The notes under the pieces are model-generated. The model did no database searches. It saw only the letters and a list, made by a program, of their open reading frames with translations, and was not told the origin of the DNA. From Aquiluna sp. (lineage in GTDB: Bacteria > Actinomycetota > Actinomycetes > Actinomycetales > Microbacteriaceae): a stretch of DNA of 13,845 bases. Each line of letters opens with the position of its first letter. The stretch's first letter is position 1. Below are positions 7,010 to 13,845 of this stretch, piece after piece. The translations under genes and the position numbers were made by a program. The stretch lies in NCBI GenBank assembly GCA_023260495.1, contig JALQVB010000023.1, forward strand, positions 1-13,845, read 5' to 3'.

Positions 7010-10000
7010 CACCTGTCCGACCCGAATGAAGTTGGCGTTGTTGATGCCATTCAACTCGGCTAGCGCCGAGGAGCTGACGCCGAACTTGCGCGCAATTCCC
7101 CAAAGAGAGTCACCGCTTCGCACGGTGTAGGTAACAACGACGGGCTCTGGTTCTGGCTCTGGTTCTGGGGCGGTGACCGCCTCCGCGACCTCACCGGTTG
7201 GAATAACTAGCCTCTGCCCAACCGAGATTCGATTTGGATTGCTGATGCTGTTTGCCTCAATGATCTGCGAAGTGGTTACACCAAACTTTCGAGCGATCGC
7301 GAGCAAGGTGTCACCGCTTTGCACGACGTAGACGACAGGCTCTGGCGCGACTGGCGCTGGCTCGGGTTCTGGCTCAGGCGCCGGAGTCGGGGTCGGAGTG
7401 GGAGCTGGCGCTGCACCGGCGCGCACCACTAGTCGCTGGCCGACGTATATACGGTTTGGGTTGGTCAGGCCATTCAGGCTCATCAACTCAGTCACGCTAA
7501 TCGAATAGCGCGAAGCGATGATGCTAAGTGTGTCACCACTTTTCACGACGTAAATAATCTCCCCGGCCGCTTCCTGTTCTGGCTGGGTAGGAGTGCTTGG
7601 GGTTGGAGTCGGGGTTGGCGTTGGTGTCGGAGTCGTTGGCTTCACCTCAACCGGAGCGCTAGGAGCGGTTAGCTCTTTTACTTCAAAACCAAGTGAAATA
7701 ACAACCGGCTGCACTGGCTGGTTGCCCTGCGGCAACGAGAATCCCTCGGGCGCAGCTCCTGCGGAAGTGACCAGGTCAAAGTAGTAGCGGGAAGCCGGCT
7801 TTGGCTCTGGTCCAGCGCCACGCAGCGCCTGGTACTGCTCATCGGAGAGAAGCCATCGCTTGCCCTCAAAAATGGCCCAGGCTCGCTCCTTGGAGTCGAG
7901 CAAGAACTGGCCGGCTGCCTGTTCCGCGACGCCGATGGCGTAGCAGGTTGAATTCTGCATCGAGTAGGTGCTGCCGGGGAAATTTGCCGCCATCTGCGCA
8001 GAGACTGGAACGAGTTCACCGGCGCTTATCAGGAAGTCGCGGGAATCGCAGACTACCTTCGGGCCACTAATCGAGCTGCGCTTGGTTAGCTTAGAAACCG
8101 CGGTCTTGCTCAGCGTCAGCTTCGGTGCGCTCAGCTCGGCAATCAGCGCGCTCGAAGAGACCGGAATCAGTGAATCCATGCCGTCAGAAATGTAGGTCTT
8201 GCTTGTGCCTTTTTCGGTGACCAGAACGCCCGGTGCCATGGCCGAACCAGCGTGAGCGAGTGCGGTGAGACTCACCTTTGGAATGTCAATTACTGAGCTC
8301 TGCCCGATCAGCTTCATCAGCTCGGTCGCGGCCCCGCTACTGACGATGGTGCGACGCTGACCAGCGTGAGCAAAGTATGTGTAGGCATTTCCAAAGTCCA
8401 CCACCGCTGAGTCTTCGATGGTTCCCAATAGCGGAATTCGATTTAGAAGCGAGTTCGGCCAGCTAACGCCAATGTCACCCCAGAGAGCCGGGTCAGTCAG
8501 TTGATACTTACCAGCCTCGGTGAGCAAGAAGCTAGTTCCGGCCTGATCCTTGACGATGCCGAAGTTGCTTTGGCTATCCAGCGCCCCAGCAACGGATTCG
8601 CGAACCACCGGCTCATCGAGCATCTCAAACCAGCCGGACAGGTCTAGGTCGGCAGCCAGACTTCCAGGAATCAGATAAACCTTGCCTCCGCCGGCAACTG
8701 CGAAGTCGGTGGAGTCGGCCAGCTGGAAAGCAAGTCCGTCAGAGGCAAGTGCGGGGCCCGCGCTCATGGTTATGATCTGCTCCGGCACCATGACCGAAGG
8801 AATGATGTCGGTCGCATTCACCTGGCGCAGTGCCAGATCGTCAATCACGACGCGTAATGTGCCATTCTCTGCCCAGTAGCGCTGCCCGGATGGGCCCTGC
8901 AGCAGCCTGGTCAATGGGCCACCATCCTCAAGCAGCTTCACCTGCCAGTCGCTCAGCTCTAAGGCGTTCGCGCAGTCCAGACCAAAGTGGCTCAGCTCAG
9001 CACAGTTCTCGACCAGGAATCGCTTACCACCGGAGACCAAGAAAGTTTGACCAGCGGGATTCTTGAGCAACTGGACTGCCGCGCCAGAGTCTTGGAAGGA
9101 GTTCAGGTAGGCACTGGAAACATCACCGAGCGGTCCCATTGGTTCGAAGGCCGCCAGCAGCCTGGTGTCGCTAATCAGGTACTTCAGCTTGTCGGTGATC
9201 AAGTAGGCCGCAGAAGTTCCCTCAGCTCGCACCAGGTAGCCACCGGAGACCGGTGAGCCAAACCAGTCGTGGTAGAAGCGCCAGAAGTTTCGGTTTCCAT
9301 ATGCGCTGCAGCTGTCACCGGTGCCGTACAGGTTATTCAGGGCAGCGTCGTTTGGCGTATAGGGCGTGTAGTAGTAGAGCGCAGCGGTGGCCTGGTTCTT
9401 CAGCTCGAAACTCTTGGTGCCACAGGAAGACTTAGGGTTGAAGCGCATCGAGACCGTGCGACCAGGCTTCCAGTAGGTGAAGGAACCCGCTGGATCGCCA
9501 TACCACTGCAGCTGCCTAGCGGCACGGTAGAGCTGGTTGAACAGCCCGACGTATACCTTGCCGCAGATTGCCGGGTCGGAATCTGGGCAGCCAAAGCCCA
9601 TCGCAGCCCGATACATATATTCGGTTGGCTTGGTGGAAGTGACTAAACCCTGCTCTTTTTGCAGGGTGACAATCAAAGCCTTTGGATTAATGCCGCAGGA
9701 GTTTGCCACGGCGTGAATAATCTGGGCAGCCGATGCCTGTGGCATTGCTGGGATAGCAGAGCAGGGTCCGACCTCATTCGGCCCGGTGGCCGGTGTGTCT
9801 GGGACGTCTACCTTGATGTTTTTCAGGCAGTCAATTGCTGGGTCGGTGGCGCGACAGTCGGTGACCTTGGAATCCAGAAAGCCTTGAATCTCCTCGACAG
9901 TCATGGAGCCGAAATCGTAAAAAACGCTGTCGGAGACGATGTAGCCAGGGTCAAAGGCAGAGCCCGGAGGTGCGGCCTGGGCCTGCGGCGCTGGCGGCAG

Positions 10001-10060
10001 AGTGGTCAGGCCAATTGCGACCATAAAGACCGCAATGAATATTGCAACTATTCGCTTCAC
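6992..10060 (-). CDS. Secreted LysM protein with possible lysozyme-like domain and internal repeats
   Basis: This is a 1022-residue protein. Residues 1-29 form a signal peptide (MKRIVAIF..., cleavage after AQA). Residues 30-270 form a cysteine-containing domain with INPKALIVTLQKEQGLV at 124-140. This resembles the catalytic-Glu helix of lysozyme/transglycosylase folds, with Glu136 the candidate acid, followed by the aromatic segments KNQATAALYYYTPYTP and SAYGNRNFWRFYHDWFGSP. Residues 274-750 hold about nine degenerate repeats of roughly 50-58 residues built on a YLI..GK.YLI core. A Pro/Thr linker (810-825) precedes three LysM domains at about 836-882, 910-956 and 977-1022, joined by Pro/Glu linkers. 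LysM domains bind peptidoglycan GlcNAc chains, so the protein is probably wall-attached. Hydrolase activity is only inferred. The GTG at 10060 directly follows the stop of the lipoprotein gene, suggesting coupled translation. The 3' end overlaps galE. Confidence 0.88.
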   Translation of the reverse strand: MKRIVAIFIAVFMVAIGLTTLPPAPQAQAAPPGSAFDPGYIVSDSVFYDFGSMTVEEIQGFLDSKVTDCRATDPAIDCLKNIKVDVPDTPATGPNEVGPCSAIPAMPQASAAQIIHAVANSCGINPKALIVTLQKEQGLVTSTKPTEYMYRAAMGFGCPDSDPAICGKVYVGLFNQLYRAARQLQWYGDPAGSFTYWKPGRTVSMRFNPKSSCGTKSFELKNQATAALYYYTPYTPNDAALNNLYGTGDSCSAYGNRNFWRFYHDWFGSPVSGGYLVRAEGTSAAYLITDKLKYLISDTRLLAAFEPMGPLGDVSSAYLNSFQDSGAAVQLLKNPAGQTFLVSGGKRFLVENCAELSHFGLDCANALELSDWQVKLLEDGGPLTRLLQGPSGQRYWAENGTLRVVIDDLALRQVNATDIIPSVMVPEQIITMSAGPALASDGLAFQLADSTDFAVAGGGKVYLIPGSLAADLDLSGWFEMLDEPVVRESVAGALDSQSNFGIVKDQAGTSFLLTEAGKYQLTDPALWGDIGVSWPNSLLNRIPLLGTIEDSAVVDFGNAYTYFAHAGQRRTIVSSGAATELMKLIGQSSVIDIPKVSLTALAHAGSAMAPGVLVTEKGTSKTYISDGMDSLIPVSSSALIAELSAPKLTLSKTAVSKLTKRSSISGPKVVCDSRDFLISAGELVPVSAQMAANFPGSTYSMQNSTCYAIGVAEQAAGQFLLDSKERAWAIFEGKRWLLSDEQYQALRGAGPEPKPASRYYFDLVTSAGAAPEGFSLPQGNQPVQPVVISLGFEVKELTAPSAPVEVKPTTPTPTPTPTPTPSTPTQPEQEAAGEIIYVVKSGDTLSIIASRYSISVTELMSLNGLTNPNRIYVGQRLVVRAGAAPAPTPTPTPAPEPEPEPAPVAPEPVVYVVQSGDTLLAIARKFGVTTSQIIEANSISNPNRISVGQRLVIPTGEVAEAVTAPEPEPEPEPVVVTYTVRSGDSLWGIARKFGVSSSALAELNGINNANFIRVGQVLKIPS
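7588..7640. repeat. Short-period repeat encoding the Pro-Thr linker
   Basis: A GGNGTNGG-type hexanucleotide periodicity on the plus strand encodes alternating Pro-Thr on the minus strand (about residues 808-825 of the LysM protein). It is a flexible wall-spanning linker. Shorter Pro-Thr/Pro-Glu stretches near 7140-7170 and 7340-7410 separate the LysM domains. Such tracts can vary in length between strains. Confidence 0.7.
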
Positions 10061-10597
10061 CTAGGGGATCACCACCGAGGTTGCCGCCGAGCGGCCAATG
10101 TGTCGGGAGGATTCATAGCTAACAGTGACAACACCGTTGCCACTTGGCAGATCTGCGAGCGGCACCTCAAACGAGCAAACCGTGTAATCGGAGGAGGGGA
10201 TGGCCGGATTGCTGTCGGTTTGCTCCTGGTTGGAGCCGATAAACCTAAAGCCGCAGACGCCGTCGTTTTCGGTCACACCAAGCACCTCGGCGACCACAGA
10301 CAGCACCCCGTAATCAGGCTCTGGGCTGGCCATGATGATGGTCACTTCAGCGTTCTCCTGGACAACTTCTGGCTCGGCACTCTCGGTCTCACTCGCAGTG
10401 GGTTCTGGCTGCGGCTCTTCACTAGCAATATCCGTAGGCTCCGGCTCCGCCGTTACGGTCACCGTTTCGGTTGGGGTCGGTTCGGCACTGGTTGGCTCAG
10501 GCAAACCGGTTGCACCCCAGTTTGGATAAAACACGGAACAGCCGGTGAGCAGCAAAAGGCTGGATGTGACGACTACTGCGCTGCGCAAAAACGGCAT
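10061..10597 (-). CDS. Small lipoprotein, unknown function
   Basis: This 178-residue protein has a lipobox: MPFLRS, a hydrophobic run, then LTGC with Cys20 as the predicted lipidated residue. Residues about 35-82 are a Pro/Glu/Thr/Ser linker (EPTPTETVTVTAEPEPT). The C-terminal 95 residues form a small, probably beta-rich domain with two cysteines (VCGFRF and TVCSFEVPL) that could pair. I do not recognise the C-terminal domain. The ATG at 10597 has a GGAGG ribosome site 6 nt upstream. Its stop codon directly abuts the GTG of the LysM protein, so both are likely made together and may work together outside the membrane. Confidence 0.82.
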   Translation of the reverse strand: MPFLRSAVVVTSSLLLLTGCSVFYPNWGATGLPEPTSAEPTPTETVTVTAEPEPTDIASEEPQPEPTASETESAEPEVVQENAEVTIIMASPEPDYGVLSVVAEVLGVTENDGVCGFRFIGSNQEQTDSNPAIPSSDYTVCSFEVPLADLPSGNGVVTVSYESSRHIGRSAATSVVIP

Positions 10598-10603
10598 GAC
10601 AAA

Positions 10604-10608
10604 CCTCC
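10604..10608 (-). promoter_or_regulatory. Ribosome binding site of the lipoprotein gene
   Basis: GGAGG on the minus strand, 6 nt before the ATG at 10597. It fixes the start of the lipoprotein and so the position of its lipobox. Confidence 0.7.
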
Positions 10609-10616
10609 AACCACCT

Positions 10617-10631
10617 TCAACCTTAGGTTGA
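10617..10631. promoter_or_regulatory. 15-bp palindrome upstream of the lipoprotein-LysM pair
   Basis: TCAACCTTAGGTTGA is a perfect inverted repeat of 7-bp arms around one central base, 20 nt upstream of the lipoprotein start. It may be an operator or form a small hairpin in the 5' leader. No convincing -35/-10 pair was found around it, and the family of any binding protein is unknown. Confidence 0.4.
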
Positions 10632-10696
10632 GATTCTGAAAAATCCCTGATGCCAAAGGCGTTTTGGAAGAATGAAAACTGGCTGGGAAATGCCTG

Positions 10697-11185
10697 TTAG
10701 AGGCTCGATTTGAGGTTTTGATTCTTCTGCTCAACCACGTCTTTGAGCTGCTGACGGTAGTCATCAAGCTTGCCTAGAAGCGACTGGTCCGATGTGGCGA
10801 GAATCTTTAGTGCCAGGAGGCCTGCATTCTTGCCGCCATCGATCGAAACCGTTGCCACCGGAACCCCAGCTGGCATCTGAACGATCGAGAGCAGTGAATC
10901 CATGCCGTCGAGCTTGGTGATGGCCACTGGCACACCGATAACCGGTAGTGAAGTGACCGCTGCCAGCATGCCTGGCAGATGAGCGGCGCCGCCGGCGCCA
11001 GCGATGATTACCTTGATTCCACGATCGGCTGCCGCTGCGCCCCAGGCAAGCATCTTTTCTGGAGTTCGGTGAGCACTGAGCACCTCAACCTCGCAGTCGA
11101 TACCGAACTCGGCGAGCACTTCGTGGGCAGGCTGCATGACCCTCCAGTCGGAATCCGACCCCATCACAATCGCGACTTTACTCAT
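10697..11185 (-). CDS. purE: 5-(carboxyamino)imidazole ribonucleotide mutase PurE
   Basis: This 162-residue class I PurE converts N5-CAIR to CAIR in de novo purine synthesis, taking the unstable product of PurK. Visible family motifs are the phosphate-binding GSDSDW at 9-14, SAHRTP at 37-42 with the catalytic His39, and AGAGGAAHLPGM, all typical of class I octameric enzymes. The protein starts at ATG 11185, 9 nt after the purK stop, as the third gene of a birA-purK-purE operon. Length and motifs are normal. The Gln/Lys-rich C-terminal tail (QQLKDVVEQKNQNLKSSL) is a usual extension. Confidence 0.97.
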   Translation of the reverse strand: MSKVAIVMGSDSDWRVMQPAHEVLAEFGIDCEVEVLSAHRTPEKMLAWGAAAADRGIKVIIAGAGGAAHLPGMLAAVTSLPVIGVPVAITKLDGMDSLLSIVQMPAGVPVATVSIDGGKNAGLLALKILATSDQSLLGKLDDYRQQLKDVVEQKNQNLKSSL

Positions 11186-11194
11186 GGCCCTAGT

Positions 11195-12325
11195 CTAGGC
11201 ATCCCCTCGATACAGCAGCTCTCGAGCTGCCTGGCCATTAGCCTTCAGCAGTTCGTGATCGCTACCCAAAAGAGTGATGTGACCCATCTTTCTGCCGGCC
11301 CGCGGTGCTTTTTCGTAGCTGTGGAACTTGGCCTCGGGAAAAGCCTGCATGGCCTTCGGGTAGTGGCTGACAAAATCGTTTTCACCATCAACGCCAAGTA
11401 AATTGATCATCACCGCGGCCGCTGCCAGCAGTTCGGTGTCGCCAAGCGGCAGCCCGAGCACGGCACGCAAGTGCTGTTCAAATTGCGAGGTTGTCGATGC
11501 CTCTATGGAAAAGTGTCCGGAGTTGTGAGGCCGCATGGCCAACTCGTTTACCAGCAGCTCGCCCGATTCTGTTTCAAACATTTCGACCGCTAAAACGCCT
11601 GTGACACCAAGACCCTGGGCCACGCCGCGGGCAATTTCCACGGCGGCCACAGCATCCACCGGCGACGGTGCAGGGGCCAGCACCTCGGAACAGACTCCCC
11701 CAGCCTGCACGGTCTGCACAACCGGCCAGGACCTGAACTCCCCTGCGGTGTTGGTGGCACTGAGCTGTGCCAGCTCACGAACAAACTTGACCTTCTGCTC
11801 GGCAAGCAGACTCCCGCCATAGGCAGGGAGGCTATCCAACCAATCTTGGACATCGGTAGCAGAACCCACCACCCGGACACCCTTGCCGTCATAGCCACCG
11901 ATCGGAGTTTTGACTATCGCCTCACCGCCCACCTTGGCGACAAACTCGTCGAGTTCTTCGGCGCTTTTGACCTCGCTCCAGATCGGTTGCGGCAAACCCA
12001 ACTCGGCCAGCCGGCGACGCATCACTAATTTGTTCTGAGCGTGAATCAGTGCGCTGGAGGGTGGTTGGACGCTAACGCCCTGGGATTCAAGTCTCGCCAA
12101 CAGGGCAACCGGCACATGCTCGTGGTCGAAGGTTATGACATCGACACTATTGGCAAACTCGGCAAGCTGGTCAAAATCCGTGTAGTCCCCCACCATGGTT
12201 GCCCCGGCGTGTGCGGAAGATCCTTCCGACTCTGCGAACACTTTCAGGGTGATTCCTAACGCCGTAGCTGCCGGATGCATCATCCTGGCCAGCTGGCCGC
12301 CGCCTATTACTCCGACTGTGAACAT
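11195..12325 (-). CDS. purK: 5-(carboxyamino)imidazole ribonucleotide synthase PurK
   Basis: This 376-residue ATP-grasp enzyme uses ATP and bicarbonate to carboxylate AIR to N5-CAIR, the step before PurE. The N-terminal GVIGGGQLARMM (5-16) is the PurK dinucleotide-like loop. ATP-grasp elements follow: the Lys and Gly-rich lid segment VKTPIGGYDGKGV (138-150), the LLAEQKVKF strand, and the metal-binding VNELAMRPHNSGHFSIEAS block. The C-terminal KMGHITLLG is also characteristic. A GGAGG ribosome site lies 5 nt before ATG 12325. It sits 14 nt downstream of birA and 9 nt upstream of purE, consistent with one transcript. Confidence 0.97.
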   Translation of the reverse strand: MFTVGVIGGGQLARMMHPAATALGITLKVFAESEGSSAHAGATMVGDYTDFDQLAEFANSVDVITFDHEHVPVALLARLESQGVSVQPPSSALIHAQNKLVMRRRLAELGLPQPIWSEVKSAEELDEFVAKVGGEAIVKTPIGGYDGKGVRVVGSATDVQDWLDSLPAYGGSLLAEQKVKFVRELAQLSATNTAGEFRSWPVVQTVQAGGVCSEVLAPAPSPVDAVAAVEIARGVAQGLGVTGVLAVEMFETESGELLVNELAMRPHNSGHFSIEASTTSQFEQHLRAVLGLPLGDTELLAAAAVMINLLGVDGENDFVSHYPKAMQAFPEAKFHSYEKAPRAGRKMGHITLLGSDHELLKANGQAARELLYRGDA

Positions 12326-12330
12326 CCGAA

Positions 12331-12335
12331 CCTCC
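12331..12335 (-). promoter_or_regulatory. Ribosome binding site of purK
   Basis: GGAGG on the minus strand, 5 nt upstream of the purK ATG, inside the 14-nt gap after birA. It shows purK is translated independently although cotranscribed. Confidence 0.7.
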
Positions 12336-12339
12336 GCGC

Positions 12340-13071
12340 CTAGTTTCGCAGATGCCAGACATCCGCTGCGGCCAATTCGTATCGTCGATCCCCCTGAATC
12401 ACGATGTGGCCAGCCGCGCTAATTGCAACGGCCTGTCCGGTGATCGCCGAGCCATCCGGTAGCTCTGCCCGAACCAGCTGGCCGATGGTGCTGCAAGATT
12501 CCTCCAGGTAGGCAAGCTCGGCCGAGAAATCACCTGAGAGCACCAAGCCCTGATAGGCGCTCTTCAGCTCCGCGAGAATCTCGGCGACCACCCGATCGAA
12601 GCTGAAGTTGCCTAATTCGCTCAGCGCGGTGGCATGCTCCGGGGCGCCTTGCTGCTGAGCGAGGTTGATCCCCATGCCCACGATCACTGATTGCTGATTG
12701 AGGCTTGCCAGGATGCCGCAGACCTTTTTACCTGAGAGCAGAATGTCGTTGGGCCACTTGATGGAAAGTTGATCGCTACAGGTGAGTTTTACCAAAGCCC
12801 GATGGACTGAATTTGCTGCCAAAAGTGTTAGCGACTGTGCCAACTCGAACCGGGCCGGCTGAAGCAGCACCGACATCGAAATCGAACTTCCCGGCTCCGA
12901 AACCCAAGATCTCCCCAGGCGCCCCAGGCCAGCTGTTTGCTCGCCTGAGACAACTGTGGTGAATTCCTCCAGGCCATCGGGCAGCCGACGAATTAGCTCA
13001 AGATTGGTGGAGTCCACACTGGGCAAGTAGATCAGTGTGGAAACTTGATCGCGACTGAGTGGCAATTCCAT
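12340..13071 (-). CDS. birA: Biotin--[acetyl-CoA-carboxylase] ligase BirA (monofunctional)
   Basis: This 243-residue enzyme activates biotin with ATP and attaches it to the carrier domain of acyl-CoA carboxylases. It has no N-terminal helix-turn-helix, so it is a class I ligase without the repressor role of E. coli BirA. Landmarks are VDSTN at 19-23, the adenylate-binding loop GLGRLGRSW at 48-56 (GRGRRGR in E. coli), KWPND at 105-109 and the biotin-contacting Lys in KKVCGIL at 115-121. In the loop, the second arginine (equivalent to E. coli Arg118) is kept but the first is Leu49, a mild deviation. A short C-terminal SH3-like domain follows (QLVRAELPDGSAITGQAVAI). ATG 13071 has no ribosome site and may be leaderless. 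It is divergent from the carboxylase beta subunit gene, its functional partner. Confidence 0.95.
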   Translation of the reverse strand: MELPLSRDQVSTLIYLPSVDSTNLELIRRLPDGLEEFTTVVSGEQTAGLGRLGRSWVSEPGSSISMSVLLQPARFELAQSLTLLAANSVHRALVKLTCSDQLSIKWPNDILLSGKKVCGILASLNQQSVIVGMGINLAQQQGAPEHATALSELGNFSFDRVVAEILAELKSAYQGLVLSGDFSAELAYLEESCSTIGQLVRAELPDGSAITGQAVAISAAGHIVIQGDRRYELAAADVWHLRN

Positions 13072-13195
13072 GGTGCAACACTAGAACAAGCGGGATTTTT
13101 GTAGTTTTCCAATACGTTTTTCTCATCTCTTTGTGTTTCGGATGCAACTTTTAGTGAAGTTGGCGCAATAAAGTAGGGAGCTAGTGAGGAGCAAA
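13072..13195. other. Divergent birA / carboxylase intergenic region
   Basis: The AT-rich 124 bp between two divergent starts must hold both promoters. On the minus strand, TAGTGT (13077-13082) lies 6 nt before the birA ATG and could be the -10 of a leaderless transcript. I see no convincing -35 and no clear operator, and no palindrome longer than short chance matches. Confidence 0.4.
13186..13191 (+). promoter_or_regulatory. Ribosome binding site of the carboxylase beta gene
   Basis: GAGGAG with 4 nt to the GTG at 13196. A second option is GGGAG (13176-13180) before the in-frame GTG at 13184, which would add four residues. Which start is used is undecided. Confidence 0.55.
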
Positions 13196-13845
13196 GTGCA
13201 CGATCCAAACTTGAATACAACCGCCGGGAAGTTAGAAGACCTGCGTCGCCGCTACCACGAGGCAGTGGTCGCTCCCGGGGAAATGGCGCTGGAAAAGCAG
13301 CACGCCAAGGGCAAGAAGACCGCGCGTGAGCGAATCGAAATGCTCCTGGATCCAGGCTCCTTTGTTGAGGTGGACGAGTATGTGCGCCACCGCTCAAATG
13401 CATTTGGCATGGATGCAAAGCGCCCCTACGGCGATTCGGTAGTTACCGGATTTGGCACCATTCATGGGAGGCAGGTGGCCGTCTACTCACAAGACTTCAC
13501 CATTTTCGGTGGTTCGCTGGGTGAGGCTGCGGGAAACAAAATCATCAAAATCATGGAGCTTGCCATTAAGACTGGCGTTCCCATCATCGGCATGCTCGAC
13601 TCTGGTGGAGCAAGAATCCAAGAGGGCGTTATCGCCCTTGGTAAGTACGGCGAGATTTTCCGACTGAACACCCACGCATCCGGAGTCATCCCTCAGATTT
13701 CAATCATCATGGGCCCGGCCGCCGGCGGTGCGGTCTACTCCCCTGCTCTCACCGACTTCGTGGTGATGGTGGACAAGACCTCGAACATGTTTGTAACCGG
13801 ACCCGACGTCATCAAGACAGTAACCGGTGAAGATGTCGGCATGGA
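13196..13845 (+). CDS. accD: Acyl-CoA carboxylase carboxyltransferase (beta) subunit, N-terminal part
   Basis: The visible 216 residues are the N-terminal half of a crotonase-superfamily carboxyltransferase (AccD/PccB type, normally about 520 residues) that moves the carboxyl group from biotin to acetyl- or propionyl-CoA. Recognisable parts are LRRRYHEAV, KQHAKGKKTARERIEMLLDPGSF, the acyl-CoA site region DSGGARIQEG, and the oxyanion-hole glycines in GPAAGGAVYSPAL, with FVTGPDVIKTVTGEDVGM at the window edge. The gene is cut at 13845. The GTG at 13196 follows GAGGAG; an alternative GTG at 13184 is in frame. It is divergent from birA, as accD5 is from birA in M. tuberculosis. Acetyl versus propionyl specificity, and so accD5 or another paralog name, cannot be told from this half. 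Confidence 0.93.
   Translation, partial: MHDPNLNTTAGKLEDLRRRYHEAVVAPGEMALEKQHAKGKKTARERIEMLLDPGSFVEVDEYVRHRSNAFGMDAKRPYGDSVVTGFGTIHGRQVAVYSQDFTIFGGSLGEAAGNKIIKIMELAIKTGVPIIGMLDSGGARIQEGVIALGKYGEIFRLNTHASGVIPQISIIMGPAAGGAVYSPALTDFVVMVDKTSNMFVTGPDVIKTVTGEDVGM

Noticed and set aside
7588..7640. CRISPR or satellite repeat
   Set aside because: The periodicity is 6 bp, in frame, and encodes Pro-Thr in the wall-spanning linker of the LysM protein; there are no spacers.
9659..10639. A 326-codon open frame on the plus strand opposite the LysM and lipoprotein genes
   Set aside because: It is antisense to two genes with clear signal peptides and domain motifs, has a Trp/Arg/His-rich unnatural composition, and shows no recognisable domain.
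10640..10665. A rho-independent terminator after purE
   Set aside because: GCCTTTGGC gives only a 3-bp stem and the T-run is displaced 10 nt from it, so it does not form a credible terminator.
10979..11401. A 140-codon plus-strand open frame across the purE/purK junction
   Set aside because: It is antisense to two fully motif-supported purine genes, with no domain or ribosome site.

Overview
This window looks like a chromosomal segment of an actinobacterium (Actinomycetota). The evidence is a WhiB-family iron-sulfur regulator, a DUF5719-type secreted protein, an atypical member of the actinobacterial 'metallopeptidase family', and a biotin ligase gene divergent from an acyl-CoA carboxylase beta subunit. 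From recalled knowledge, the order manB / metallopeptidase-family gene / whiB2 ... purE-purK-birA <> accD resembles the M. tuberculosis pmmA-Rv3259-whiB2 to purE-purK-birA-accD5 neighbourhood. The moderate G+C impression, very short intergenic gaps and many GTG starts suggest a streamlined member, perhaps Microbacteriaceae. I could not test the lineage.

Left part (1-5935): the minus strand carries manB (phosphomannomutase, cut by the window start at its C-terminal end). A plus-strand metallopeptidase-family gene follows and meets a minus-strand three-gene cluster head-on. That cluster, in transcription order, is whiB, then a large GT2 glycosyltransferase/membrane protein, then a DUF5719 secreted protein. 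Spacings of 10 nt and an ATGA overlap suggest one operon. A near-consensus promoter lies upstream of whiB, with two overlapping inverted repeats on its -10 element and spacer.

Middle (5936-10597): galE (UDP-glucose 4-epimerase) diverges from whiB. Its 3' end overlaps by 18 bp the 3' end of a 1022-residue secreted protein. That protein has a possible lysozyme-like N-terminal domain, about nine degenerate repeats of roughly 50-58 residues, proline-rich linkers and three LysM domains. A small lipoprotein gene directly precedes it with no intergenic base. Together these genes suggest a cell-envelope theme: sugar-nucleotide supply, surface glycan transfer, and peptidoglycan binding or remodelling.

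Right part (10697-13845): purE, purK and birA form a tight minus-strand operon (order birA-purK-purE). They serve purine biosynthesis and protein biotinylation. Divergent from birA is the start of the acyl-CoA carboxylase carboxyltransferase (beta) subunit gene, cut by the window end. BirA would biotinylate the carrier subunit of that carboxylase.

No tRNA, rRNA, CRISPR array, transposon or phage gene was seen, and no gene-free stretch exceeds 130 bases. Most genes are conserved actinobacterial housekeeping or envelope genes. The least understood items are the LysM/repeat protein with its lipoprotein partner, and the whiB-GT2-DUF5719 operon with its operator-like repeats.
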